7,211 bases of DNA from an uncultured Clostridia bacterium (lineage in GTDB: Bacteria; Bacillota; Clostridia; Christensenellales; Aristaeellaceae). Numbering within the stretch: the first letter of the stretch is position 1; each line of letters opens with the position of its first letter. Made by a program: the position numbers and the translations under genes. The notes below the pieces were generated by a model. The model was not told the origin of the DNA, ran no database searches, and saw nothing but the letters and a program-made list of their open reading frames with translations. Shown piece after piece: positions 1 to 6,599 of this stretch. The stretch is taken from positions 1 through 7,211 of the forward strand of contig CAMOHY010000108.1 of NCBI GenBank assembly GCA_946615495.1, in the 5' to 3' direction.

Positions 1-796
1 GCAGCAGATTCGCGGCAAGCGCATCGCCACCGTGTTCCAGGACCCCATGACCAGCTTGAACCCCGTTATCACCATCGGCAAGCAGATCATGACCGTGATT
101 TTGAAGCACCAGAAGTGCAGCCAGGCGGAAGCCCGGAAGCGCACCATTGAAATCATGGGCAAGGTGGGCATCCCGGAGCCGGAAAAGCGCTTTGACGATT
201 ATCCCTTCCAGTATTCCGGCGGTATGCGCCAGCGCATCGTAATCGCCATCGCCCTGTCCTGCCAGCCCAAGATTTTGATCTGCGACGAACCCACCACCGC
301 TCTGGACGTGACCATCCAGGCCCAGATCATCCGCTTGATTAAGGATTTGCAAAAGGACCTGGGCTTCACCACCGTTTATATCACCCACGACTTGGGCGTG
401 GTGGCCAATGTGGCCGAGCGCGTGGCCGTGCTCTACGCGGGCCAGATCGTGGAAATCGGCACGGTGGAGGATATCTTCTACGATCCCAAGCACCCCTACA
501 CCTGGGCGCTTTTGTCCTCCCTGCCGCAATTGACGGAAAAGGGCACCGACCTGTTTTCCATTCCCGGCACGCCGCCTTCCTTGTACAACAAGATCATCGG
601 CGACGCCTTTGCGCCCCGCAACCAGTACGCCATGGCCATCGATTTGCAGGAGGAGCCGCCCATGTTCCAGGTGAGCGACACCCACTTTGCCAAGACCTGG
701 CTGCTGGACCCCCGCGCGCCCAAGACCGAAGCGCCCAAGAATATTCAGAACCTGCATGAAAAAATGGTCAAAATCTACGGCGATTTTGAGGATTAA
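1..796 (+). CDS. oppD: Oligopeptide ABC transporter ATP-binding protein, OppD/AmiE type (5' end missing)
   Basis: This is one of the paired cytoplasmic ATPases that power an oligopeptide importer. The window begins inside the gene; the reading frame starts at base 2 and 264 residues are visible. Family members are about 350 residues, so roughly 90, including Walker A, lie upstream. Counting from the first full codon, the Q-loop VFQDP is at 11-15, the signature YSGGMRQR at 71-78, Walker B ILICDE at 91-96, the D-loop just after, and the H-loop histidine at 129. The C-terminal substrate-importer extension follows (HPYTWALLSSLP, then IPGTPPSLYN). In many OppD proteins this extension carries cysteines (CPFAPRC...C...C); here it reads GDAFAPRNQYAMAID and HFAKTW, with no cysteine. 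As I recall, streptococcal AmiE looks the same, including the NLHEKM ending. oppF starts 11 bases after the stop, so the two are co-transcribed. The transported substrate cannot be read from the ATPase. Confidence 0.93.
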   Translation, partial: QQIRGKRIATVFQDPMTSLNPVITIGKQIMTVILKHQKCSQAEARKRTIEIMGKVGIPEPEKRFDDYPFQYSGGMRQRIVIAIALSCQPKILICDEPTTALDVTIQAQIIRLIKDLQKDLGFTTVYITHDLGVVANVAERVAVLYAGQIVEIGTVEDIFYDPKHPYTWALLSSLPQLTEKGTDLFSIPGTPPSLYNKIIGDAFAPRNQYAMAIDLQEEPPMFQVSDTHFAKTWLLDPRAPKTEAPKNIQNLHEKMVKIYGDFED

Positions 797-807
797 GGAG
801 ACGAAGG

Positions 808-1764
808 ATGGATAACAACGCGAATAAGGAAGTTCTGCTTTCCGTACAGAATCTGGACGTCGTCTTCAAGCAGGGCAAAAACAGCTTCAAAGCCGTCAGC
901 GACGTGAGCTTTGATATCTACAAGGGCGAAACCCTGTCCTTGGTCGGCGAATCCGGCTCCGGCAAAACCACCATCGGCCGCGCCATCGTGCGCATCAATC
1001 CGTGCAGCAACGGGGCCATCTACTTTAAGGGCGAAAAGATTTCCGGCAAGCTTTCCCGGAAAAAGGACCGGGAAGTGATCCGGAAAATTCAAATGGTGTT
1101 CCAGGACCCCGCCGCCTCCCTGAATGAGCGCGCCACCATTGAATACATCATCTCCGAAGGCCTGTACAACTTCCGTCTGTTTGAGGATGAAAAGGACCGC
1201 ATGGCCAAGGTGGAGCGCGCCATCAACGAAGTGGGCCTGCTGCCTGAGCATCTGACCCGCTATCCCCACGAGTTTTCCGGCGGCCAGCGCCAGCGCGTGG
1301 GTCTGGCCCGCTCCATCGTGATGGAGCCGGAGCTGATCGTGGCCGACGAACCCATTTCCGCCCTGGACGTGTCCATTCGCGCCCAGGTGCTGAACCTGCT
1401 GAAAAAATTCCAGCAGGAGCGGGGCCTCACCTACCTGTTCATCGCCCACGATTTGTCCATCGTCCGCTTTATCAGCGACCGCATTGTGGTCATCTATAAG
1501 GGCCGCATCATGGAAGTGGCGGAAACGGAGGAATTGTTCAAGTATCCCCTGCACCCCTACACCCGGTCCCTGATGAGCGCTATCCCCATTCCGGACCCCA
1601 TTCTGGAAAAGAAAAAGAAGCTGTTCGTGTACGAGCCCCGCGAATACAAGGAGGGGGAGGAACAGCCTCAGCTGGTGGATATCGGCAACGGCCACATGGT
1701 GTTTGGCGATTCCAAGGAGATTGAGGAATACAAGGCCGTGCGCTTTGCCAAGGAAGAAGCATAA
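808..1764 (+). CDS. oppF: Oligopeptide ABC transporter ATP-binding protein, OppF/AmiF type
   Basis: This is the second ATPase of the importer, expected to pair with the OppD-type subunit just upstream under the two membrane permeases. It is complete at 318 residues, normal for AmiF-like proteins. The motifs are intact: Walker A GESGSGKT at 47-54, Q-loop glutamine 99 in VFQDP, signature FSGGQRQR at 156-163, Walker B LIVADE at 176-181, and H-loop histidine 214. The C-terminal importer extension begins at LHPYTRSLMSAIPIPDP (about 249-265) and has no cysteines. The segments NERAT, EYIISEGLYNF and HLTRYPHEFSGGQ closely recall streptococcal AmiF from memory. The ATG at 808 has an AAGGAG site at 795-800, which overlaps the oppD stop and suggests translational coupling. 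A strong intrinsic terminator 13 bases past the stop marks the end of the opp operon. By eye, arginine is mostly CGC here, while CGG is commoner in the genes downstream. Confidence 0.96.
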   Translation: MDNNANKEVLLSVQNLDVVFKQGKNSFKAVSDVSFDIYKGETLSLVGESGSGKTTIGRAIVRINPCSNGAIYFKGEKISGKLSRKKDREVIRKIQMVFQDPAASLNERATIEYIISEGLYNFRLFEDEKDRMAKVERAINEVGLLPEHLTRYPHEFSGGQRQRVGLARSIVMEPELIVADEPISALDVSIRAQVLNLLKKFQQERGLTYLFIAHDLSIVRFISDRIVVIYKGRIMEVAETEELFKYPLHPYTRSLMSAIPIPDPILEKKKKLFVYEPREYKEGEEQPQLVDIGNGHMVFGDSKEIEEYKAVRFAKEEA

Positions 1765-1777
1765 CAGCATGAACATG

Positions 1778-1815
1778 AAACTGCCGCGGAATCAAAAAAC
1801 TGCGGCAGTTTTTTT
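1778..1815 (+). terminator. Intrinsic terminator of the opp operon
   Basis: Two perfectly complementary 10-base arms, AAACTGCCGC (1778-1787) and GCGGCAGTTT (1802-1811), enclose a 14-base A-rich loop. A run of seven T lies at 1809-1815. The element starts 13 bases after the oppF stop, so it ends the opp transcript. It points one way only, since no T run follows the hairpin on the minus strand. The T run ends directly against the ribosome binding site of the next gene. Confidence 0.9.
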
Positions 1816-1816
1816 G

Positions 1817-1823
1817 AAGGAGG
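1817..1823 (+). promoter_or_regulatory. Ribosome binding site fixing a GTG start
   Basis: AAGGAGG lies nine bases before the GTG at 1833. This near-perfect Shine-Dalgarno site is why GTG is chosen as the start. It also places the membrane anchor correctly at the N-terminus. It directly follows the terminator T run, so only a transcript that reads through the hairpin, or starts inside it, would carry it. Confidence 0.85.
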
Positions 1824-1832
1824 ACAGGGCAG

Positions 1833-3062
1833 GTGTTTTGGACCCGAAAAAGGATCATCCGTTTTTTTCTGTTCCTGCTGGCGGTGGCGGTGGCGGTGAC
1901 GGCGTTTGCCACGGCGGTGCGGGGCTGGCTGCACCGGGACAGCGGATACTACGACGTGGATTACTCCGCCCAAACGGCAACCGAGCTTTTTGACAGCGGC
2001 GTGCACCTGAAATATTACCTTTCCGGCTCCAGCGCGGATATTCGCGCAAAGCTCCGGGAGGTGCAGGGCGCGTATTCCGACCAGCTGCTGTGGATCAGCC
2101 GCCAGATGGACGCGAAAAACACCTATGAGGGCATAACGAACCTGGCCTCTCTGAACGCCGCGCCGGGAGAATGGGTGGAAATTGGGGAAGCTTTGGAAAA
2201 GGTGCTCCGGGACGCAAAGGACCGCACGGCCCAGAGGGGCCCCTACAGCCTCTTTGCGGGGCCGCTGCACCAGGAATGGCAAACCCTGCGCTATTTGGAT
2301 GAGCCGCAGAGCCGCGACCCGCTGAATGATGAGGAGGAAGCGGCGCTGCTCGCCGCCCTGACGGGCTTTATCGGCGATGGCATTAGCTTTTCCCTGGACC
2401 TTGAAGCGGGCCGCGCCCGGCTGAACGTGAGCGAAGATTACCGGGCCTGGGCTAAGGAACAGGAAATCGACGCCCCGGTGCTGGACCTGAACCTGATGAA
2501 GGACGCTTACGTGCTGCATGACCTGGCCTGCGCCATGACCCAAATGGGCTATACGGCGGGCTATTTGTATACGGATTCCGGTCTGTCCGTTCTGCTGAAT
2601 ACGGCGGGCGAAATGGCCTACGCCCTGGTGGGCGGAAAAGCGGGGGAGGCGGTGGAAATCGGGCAAGTGAAGCTGCCCTCGCCCTCGGCCTTCTGCCAGT
2701 TTACGGCCTTTTCGCTCACCGGCGAAAAATACGGGTATTATACGCTGGAGCAGGAAGGAAAAACAGTGTACCGCCACCCCTTTGCCAGCGCCCTGACGGG
2801 CTACCCGGAACAGGTGATTCTGACCGCGGGCGTGGGCGGCGAAATGAATCAATTGCCCAATTTGGCGGAAGCCATGCTCAGCCTGTGCGGGTGCCAGACG
2901 CCGGATGACGCGGAAAAGCTGCTGGCCGGCTTGCCGGAGGGCTGCTTTGCCGCTTACACTTTGCAGGAAAATGAAAAAGACCTGCTTTACGCCCTGCCGC
3001 GGAACGGCGAAAAAATCACGCTGCGGGAAGACGCCGGGTTTGAGCTGGCGGTTTGCCGGTAA
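1833..3062 (+). CDS. Membrane-anchored ApbE-like protein, apparently catalytically degenerate
   Basis: ApbE enzymes transfer FMN from FAD onto a threonine of target proteins, outside the membrane in a Mg-dependent reaction. This 409-residue protein shows the family layout without its key residues. Residues 1-8 are basic and about 9-29 form one hydrophobic helix. There is no lipobox cysteine, unlike many ApbE lipoproteins. Family-like landmarks follow in order: NLASLNAAPGEW (103-114), RGPYSLFAGPLHQEW (135-149; family GafDpt.gpL..W), LDLNLMKDAYVLHD (217-230; family lDLGgiaKGyavD), HPFASALTGYP (315-325; family HIiDPrTGyP), and LAEAML (344-349; family aDalata). The glycines of the DLGgiaKG segment are gone, and the Asp of the DPRTG metal site is replaced by a small residue, although the TGYP end survives. 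It is therefore either a non-catalytic ApbE relative or a divergent enzyme. It starts at GTG 1833 and is probably co-transcribed with the GH2 gene 23 bases downstream. The assignment rests on motif order by eye. Confidence 0.7.
   Translation: MFWTRKRIIRFFLFLLAVAVAVTAFATAVRGWLHRDSGYYDVDYSAQTATELFDSGVHLKYYLSGSSADIRAKLREVQGAYSDQLLWISRQMDAKNTYEGITNLASLNAAPGEWVEIGEALEKVLRDAKDRTAQRGPYSLFAGPLHQEWQTLRYLDEPQSRDPLNDEEEAALLAALTGFIGDGISFSLDLEAGRARLNVSEDYRAWAKEQEIDAPVLDLNLMKDAYVLHDLACAMTQMGYTAGYLYTDSGLSVLLNTAGEMAYALVGGKAGEAVEIGQVKLPSPSAFCQFTAFSLTGEKYGYYTLEQEGKTVYRHPFASALTGYPEQVILTAGVGGEMNQLPNLAEAMLSLCGCQTPDDAEKLLAGLPEGCFAAYTLQENEKDLLYALPRNGEKITLREDAGFELAVCR
1881..1898 (+). repeat. Three tandem GCGGTG hexanucleotides
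   Basis: Three perfect copies of GCGGTG lie in frame at codons 17-22 of the ApbE-like gene and encode Ala-Val-Ala-Val-Ala-Val within the membrane anchor. Gain or loss of a unit would keep the frame and change only the helix length. Confidence 0.8.
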
Positions 3063-3072
3063 ACGAGGGAGC

Positions 3073-3077
3073 GGAGG
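3073..3077 (+). promoter_or_regulatory. Ribosome binding site deciding the GH2 start
   Basis: GGAGG lies eight bases before ATG 3086. The frame remains open upstream to a TTG at 3053, but that codon lies inside the previous gene and has no Shine-Dalgarno site. The ATG is preferred, and the protein then opens with MRKLWNDGWQF, a typical GH2 beginning. Confidence 0.85.
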
Positions 3078-3085
3078 AAAGAATT

Positions 3086-6000
3086 ATGCGAAAGCTTTGG
3101 AACGACGGCTGGCAGTTTGTGAAGCTGCCCCTGGGAAGCGCTTATCAGGAAATGGAGCGGGCGGAAAAAACGCCCGTCACCCTGCCCCACGATTGGCTGA
3201 TCGCCCAGCCGGAAAAGCTGTATGAAAGCGCCGACGGCTGGTATGTAAAGACGCTGAATGCCGGCGAAATAGGGGACAAGGTGGTTTTGCTGGATTTTGA
3301 CGGCGTGTATATGGACGCGGACGTGCTGCTCAACGGCCAGGTCCTGTGCACCCATCATTACGGCTATACGCCTTTTTTTGCGGACCTGACGGACCGGCTG
3401 AAGCCCGGCGGCAACGAAATCGCCGTGCATATCCGCCACCAGAGCCCCAATTCCCGGTGGTATTCCGGCGCGGGTATTTACCGGGATGTGAATCTGCTTG
3501 TGCTGCCCCGGCGCTATATGGCGCCGGACGGGTTCCAGGTGAACACGGCCTGGGCGGACGGGGCGTGGACGGTTTGCGTCCAGGCCGAGGTGGCAGGCGC
3601 GGGGGAAACCCTTCCGGAAGCCATGCTGCGCACGCCGGAGGGGAAAATTCTGGCCGCGGGCGCCATGGAAAAAGCGGAGGGCGGCGCGGCCATTTCCTGG
3701 ACGCTGGAAAATATCCGGCCCTGGAGCCTGAAAACGCCCGTCCTTTATACCCTGGAATTGACCCTGGGCGAACAGACGGAAACCATTTCCGTGGGCTTCC
3801 GGCAGACGGAATTTACCCCCGACCGGGGCTTTTTCCTGAACGGGGAGCCCATCAAGCTTCACGGCGTGTGCCTGCACCATGATCTGGGCGCTTTGGGCGC
3901 GGCTTTTTATGAAAAGGCGGCGGAAAGGCAGCTGCGGGTGATGATGGGCATGGGCGTCAACGCCGTGCGCACCTCCCATAATCCGCCTGCCCGGCAGCTG
4001 CTGGATTTGTGCGACAGGCTTGGCATATTGGTGATGGACGAATTGTATGATATGTGGGAAATGAGCAAAACCGCCTACGACAACGCCCGCTTTTTCCCGG
4101 AAACCTACGCCGCCGACGTGGCCTCCTGGGTGCGGCGGGACCGGTGCCACCCCTCCGTGATTTTGTGGAGCATTGGCAATGAAATATACGATATGCAGGC
4201 GTCGAGCCGGGGCCAGTACTGGACAAAAACGCTGATGGACGAGGTGCGCCGCCACGACAGAAGCCATGCCCCAGTCACCTTCGCCAGCAATTATATGCCC
4301 TGGGAAGGGGCCCAGCAGTGCGCCCAAATTGTGAAGCTGCCGGGATACAATTACGCGGAAAAGTATTACGCGGACCACCATGAAAAGCACCCGGACTGGG
4401 TGATTTACGGCAGCGAAACGGGCTCGCTGCTCTACAGCCGGGGCATTTACCATTTTCCTTTCCGGGAAAGCATCCTGGCGGAGGAGGATTTGCAGTGCTC
4501 CGCCCTGCTCAACAGCAACACCAGCTGGGGCGCTCAGGATATCCGCAAAATGGTGGTGGATGATCTGCTCACCCCCTATTCCCTGGGGCAGTTCATCTGG
4601 TCCGGCATCGATTACATCGGGGAGCCCACGCCCTACCACACCCGAAACTGCTATTTCGGCCAAACGGACACCGCCTGCTTCCCCAAGGACGCGTACTATT
4701 ATTATCAGGCCCTGTGGACGGACGCGCCCATGGTGCATATCGGCGTGTACTGGGATTGGAACGAGGGCCAGCTCATCGACGTGCCGGTGATGACCAACGG
4801 CGCGTACGCAGAGCTGTTTTTGAACGGCCAATCCCTGGGCAAAAAGAAGGTGGACAGGGAGAGCGCGGAAGGAAGCCTGCCCCTGTGGCAGGTGCCCTTC
4901 GCGCCGGGCGTGCTCAAGGCCTGCGCCTATGATGAGAAAGGCGCGCTGCTGTGCCAGACGGAGCGGCGCTCCTTTGGCGAAGCCCAAGCCCTGGCCCTGA
5001 GCGCCGAGCGCCAAAGCCTCCTTTCCGGCTGCGGCGACATAGCGTTTATTACCGTCACCGCCCTGGACGGGGAGGGACGGACCGTGGAAAACGCGGTGGA
5101 CCGGGTGCGGGTGCAGGTGGAAGGCAGCGGCGTGCTGCTGGGCGTGGACAACGGCGACAGCACGGACCGGGACGGCTATCAGGCCCGCAGCCGCCGCCTC
5201 TTTTCCGGCAAGCTGCTTTTGATGGTGGGCGCTCAGGAAAGCGGAGAAATCCGCGTGCGGGTGAGCGGAGAAGGGCTGAATGGCGCGGAAATGACGCTGA
5301 AGGTAAGCGAAGGCCCCAGGACCCGCCCCCCCTTCCCGGACCTTTGCCGGGAGGACAGGACAGAGGAAAAGCACATCCGCCGCATCGCCTTGAAGGCGCT
5401 GTCCTCCACGGCGCTCACTCCGGAGCATCCACAGGTGGCGGTGGAGGTGGCGGCCCTGCCGCAAAGCGCCATGGCGCAGCCCCTTTCCTTCCGCATCGTG
5501 AACGCTCAGGGCGTGGATATGCCCGCGGCCTCCATCCGGCAGGAAAAAAATCGGGTAATCGTGTCCGCTCAGGGGGACGGCTGCATGTACCTGCGCTGCT
5601 CTGCCCGCAACGGCTACGAGCATGCCCGTGTGCTTTCCTCGCTGGAAATCACCGCCTCCGGCTTTGGTCCCATGGGGCTGGATCCCTACGGCTTCGTGGC
5701 CGGGGCGCTGGCCGGCATCCGGGAAGGGGATATCGGCGCGGGCAACGAGCAGGGCATCGCCTTTGCCAGAGACGGCGAAAGCGCGGCGGGCTTTGCCCAC
5801 GTGGATTTCGGCCCCGCGGGCTCGGACGAAATCACTCTGCCCGTGTTCGCCCTGAACGACGATTTGTACCATATTAAGCTTTGGGACGGCATGCCCTCCC
5901 AGGGCGGGCGGCTCATTGCGGCGCTGCCCTATCAGAAAAAGAGCATCTGGAACACCTATCAGGCGGAAACGTACCGTTTGCCCCAGGCGCTTCGGGGCGT

Positions 6001-6436
6001 GCACACCATCGCCTTCTCCATGGACTGCAAAATCCATTTGAAGGGCTTCTCCTTTACCCGCCAGCTCCGGCCCCTGCGCTACAACCGGGCTTTGGACGCC
6101 GATCAGCTCTACGGCGACAGCTTTGAAAAGGACGAAGAGGCCGTGCGCCGCATCGGAAATAACGTAACGCTTTCCTTTAGCGGCATGGAATTTGAAAAGG
6201 CGGGCAGGGTTGCCCTGACCTTGGACGGCGGCACGGACCTGGATGCCAACACCGTATCCGTGCGCATCACCGACGAAGCGGGGCGCGTTGCGGTGTCCTC
6301 CTGTCCCTTTGCGCGCTCCGCGCGGGGTGAACAGACCTTCGAGGTGGAAACGCTCAAGGGCATGTGCACCGTGGCCTTCGTGTTCCTGCCGGGCAGCAGC
6401 TTTGATTTCTACGGCTTCCGTTTCGCCCGGCAGTGA
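3086..6436 (+). CDS. Glycoside hydrolase family 2 (beta-galactosidase-like) with C-terminal carbohydrate-binding-like domains
   Basis: This retaining glycosidase probably removes beta-galactosyl or similar residues. It is complete at 1116 residues. The N-terminal jelly roll (about 1-140) carries RWYSGAGIYRDV at 124-135, followed by an Ig-like domain (about 145-240). The TIM barrel (about 245-540) has RTSHNPP at 295-301, the acid/base Glu366 in WSIGNE (361-366), the likely nucleophile Glu444 in YGSETGS (441-447), and FIWSGIDYIGEPTPY at 503-517. A DUF4982-like and Ig-like region (about 547-740) includes GVDNGDSTD at 686-694. Another beta domain (about 760-860) and two CBM6-like beta-sandwiches (about 885-992 and 1005-1113, the latter with IGNNVTLSF and LPGSSFDFYGF) complete it. 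I recognise this layout from Lachnospiraceae-type GH2 proteins. There is no signal peptide or anchor, so it should be cytoplasmic. The sugar specificity is inferred; beta-glucuronidase or another GH2 activity cannot be excluded. Confidence 0.93.
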   Translation: MRKLWNDGWQFVKLPLGSAYQEMERAEKTPVTLPHDWLIAQPEKLYESADGWYVKTLNAGEIGDKVVLLDFDGVYMDADVLLNGQVLCTHHYGYTPFFADLTDRLKPGGNEIAVHIRHQSPNSRWYSGAGIYRDVNLLVLPRRYMAPDGFQVNTAWADGAWTVCVQAEVAGAGETLPEAMLRTPEGKILAAGAMEKAEGGAAISWTLENIRPWSLKTPVLYTLELTLGEQTETISVGFRQTEFTPDRGFFLNGEPIKLHGVCLHHDLGALGAAFYEKAAERQLRVMMGMGVNAVRTSHNPPARQLLDLCDRLGILVMDELYDMWEMSKTAYDNARFFPETYAADVASWVRRDRCHPSVILWSIGNEIYDMQASSRGQYWTKTLMDEVRRHDRSHAPVTFASNYMPWEGAQQCAQIVKLPGYNYAEKYYADHHEKHPDWVIYGSETGSLLYSRGIYHFPFRESILAEEDLQCSALLNSNTSWGAQDIRKMVVDDLLTPYSLGQFIWSGIDYIGEPTPYHTRNCYFGQTDTACFPKDAYYYYQALWTDAPMVHIGVYWDWNEGQLIDVPVMTNGAYAELFLNGQSLGKKKVDRESAEGSLPLWQVPFAPGVLKACAYDEKGALLCQTERRSFGEAQALALSAERQSLLSGCGDIAFITVTALDGEGRTVENAVDRVRVQVEGSGVLLGVDNGDSTDRDGYQARSRRLFSGKLLLMVGAQESGEIRVRVSGEGLNGAEMTLKVSEGPRTRPPFPDLCREDRTEEKHIRRIALKALSSTALTPEHPQVAVEVAALPQSAMAQPLSFRIVNAQGVDMPAASIRQEKNRVIVSAQGDGCMYLRCSARNGYEHARVLSSLEITASGFGPMGLDPYGFVAGALAGIREGDIGAGNEQGIAFARDGESAAGFAHVDFGPAGSDEITLPVFALNDDLYHIKLWDGMPSQGGRLIAALPYQKKSIWNTYQAETYRLPQALRGVHTIAFSMDCKIHLKGFSFTRQLRPLRYNRALDADQLYGDSFEKDEEAVRRIGNNVTLSFSGMEFEKAGRVALTLDGGTDLDANTVSVRITDEAGRVAVSSCPFARSARGEQTFEVETLKGMCTVAFVFLPGSSFDFYGFRFARQ

Positions 6437-6490
6437 AAAGCGGCGCCCCATGAAACAAAAATGACACGTTTTTCCACGCTTTGCCCAAAT

Positions 6491-6534
6491 ATCCGTTTTG
6501 TACATAAGCCGGAATGTTTTTGATATGTACGGAT
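6491..6534. promoter_or_regulatory. Candidate operator: inverted repeat upstream of the -10 box
   Basis: GTACATA (6500-6506) and TATGTAC (6524-6530) are exact inverted copies separated by 17 bases. Outside them, ATCC (6491-6494) matches GGAT (6531-6534), with five unpaired bases on the left side. The repeat centre at 6515 lies about 46 bases upstream of the inferred transcription start, and the right arm falls where a -35 element would be. No T run follows, so a terminator is unlikely. A dimeric regulator site is the best reading. Confidence 0.5.
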
Positions 6535-6554
6535 TCGGTCGAAAATTGTATAAT
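6526..6554 (+). promoter_or_regulatory. Candidate sigma-A-type promoter for the ECF-S-like gene
   Basis: TATAAT at 6549-6554 is a perfect -10 hexamer in an AT-rich stretch. At the ideal 17-base spacing the -35 would be TGTACG (6526-6531), only three of six bases from consensus. A better TTGATA at 6520-6525 is 23 bases away, which is too far. Transcription would start near 6561, leaving a leader of about 42 bases. The weak -35 suggests dependence on an activator. Confidence 0.6.
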
Positions 6555-6590
6555 AAACACAATATGAGCAAATCGTTCACGGGCGCCGCC

Positions 6591-6599
6591 GGGAGGTGA
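6591..6599 (+). promoter_or_regulatory. Ribosome binding site fixing a TTG start
   Basis: GGGAGGTGA is almost fully complementary to the 16S rRNA tail, with GGAGG ending seven bases before TTG 6604. No ATG or GTG in the correct frame is positioned to use it; the GTG at 6596 reaches a stop after three codons. This supports the TTG start. Confidence 0.8.

Larger units (their letters stand above)
6440..6589. repeat. Nine-base GC inverted repeat bracketing the spacer
   Basis: GCGGCGCCC (6440-6448), just after the GH2 stop, is the exact reverse complement of GGGCGCCGC (6581-6589), just before the ribosome binding site of the next gene. The arms are 132 bases apart. On a read-through transcript they could pair, but in GC-rich DNA such a match may be chance. 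Confidence 0.35.

Noticed and set aside
1745..1773. A promoter at the end of oppF (TTGCCA, 17 bases, CATGAA)
   Set aside because: The -10 matches only three of six bases, and transcription would start inside the terminator hairpin.
793..1776. A 327-codon minus-strand open frame opposite oppF
   Set aside because: It is the complement of a well-conserved ATPase gene, has no family motifs, and is explained by codon bias.
1668..2852. A 394-codon minus-strand open frame opposite the ApbE-like gene
   Set aside because: It crosses the terminator and the end of oppF and reads as His/Arg/Gln-rich filler. The + strand frame has a ribosome binding site, a membrane anchor and family motifs.
3053..3085. 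A TTG-initiated N-terminal extension of the GH2 protein by 11 residues
   Set aside because: There is no ribosome binding site upstream, and it overlaps the previous gene's end. ATG 3086 has GGAGG at the correct distance.
4951..5877. A 308-codon + strand frame inside the GH2 gene
   Set aside because: The Arg/Gly/Pro-rich translation is typical of an out-of-frame read of GC-rich coding DNA, and it lies wholly inside a motif-bearing gene.
6437..6482. A possible terminator after the GH2 gene
   Set aside because: The best pairing is a six-base AAAGCG/CGCTTT stem with a 34-base loop and no T run after it. The AAAAA...TTTTT pairing at 6457-6473 is all A-T and too weak.
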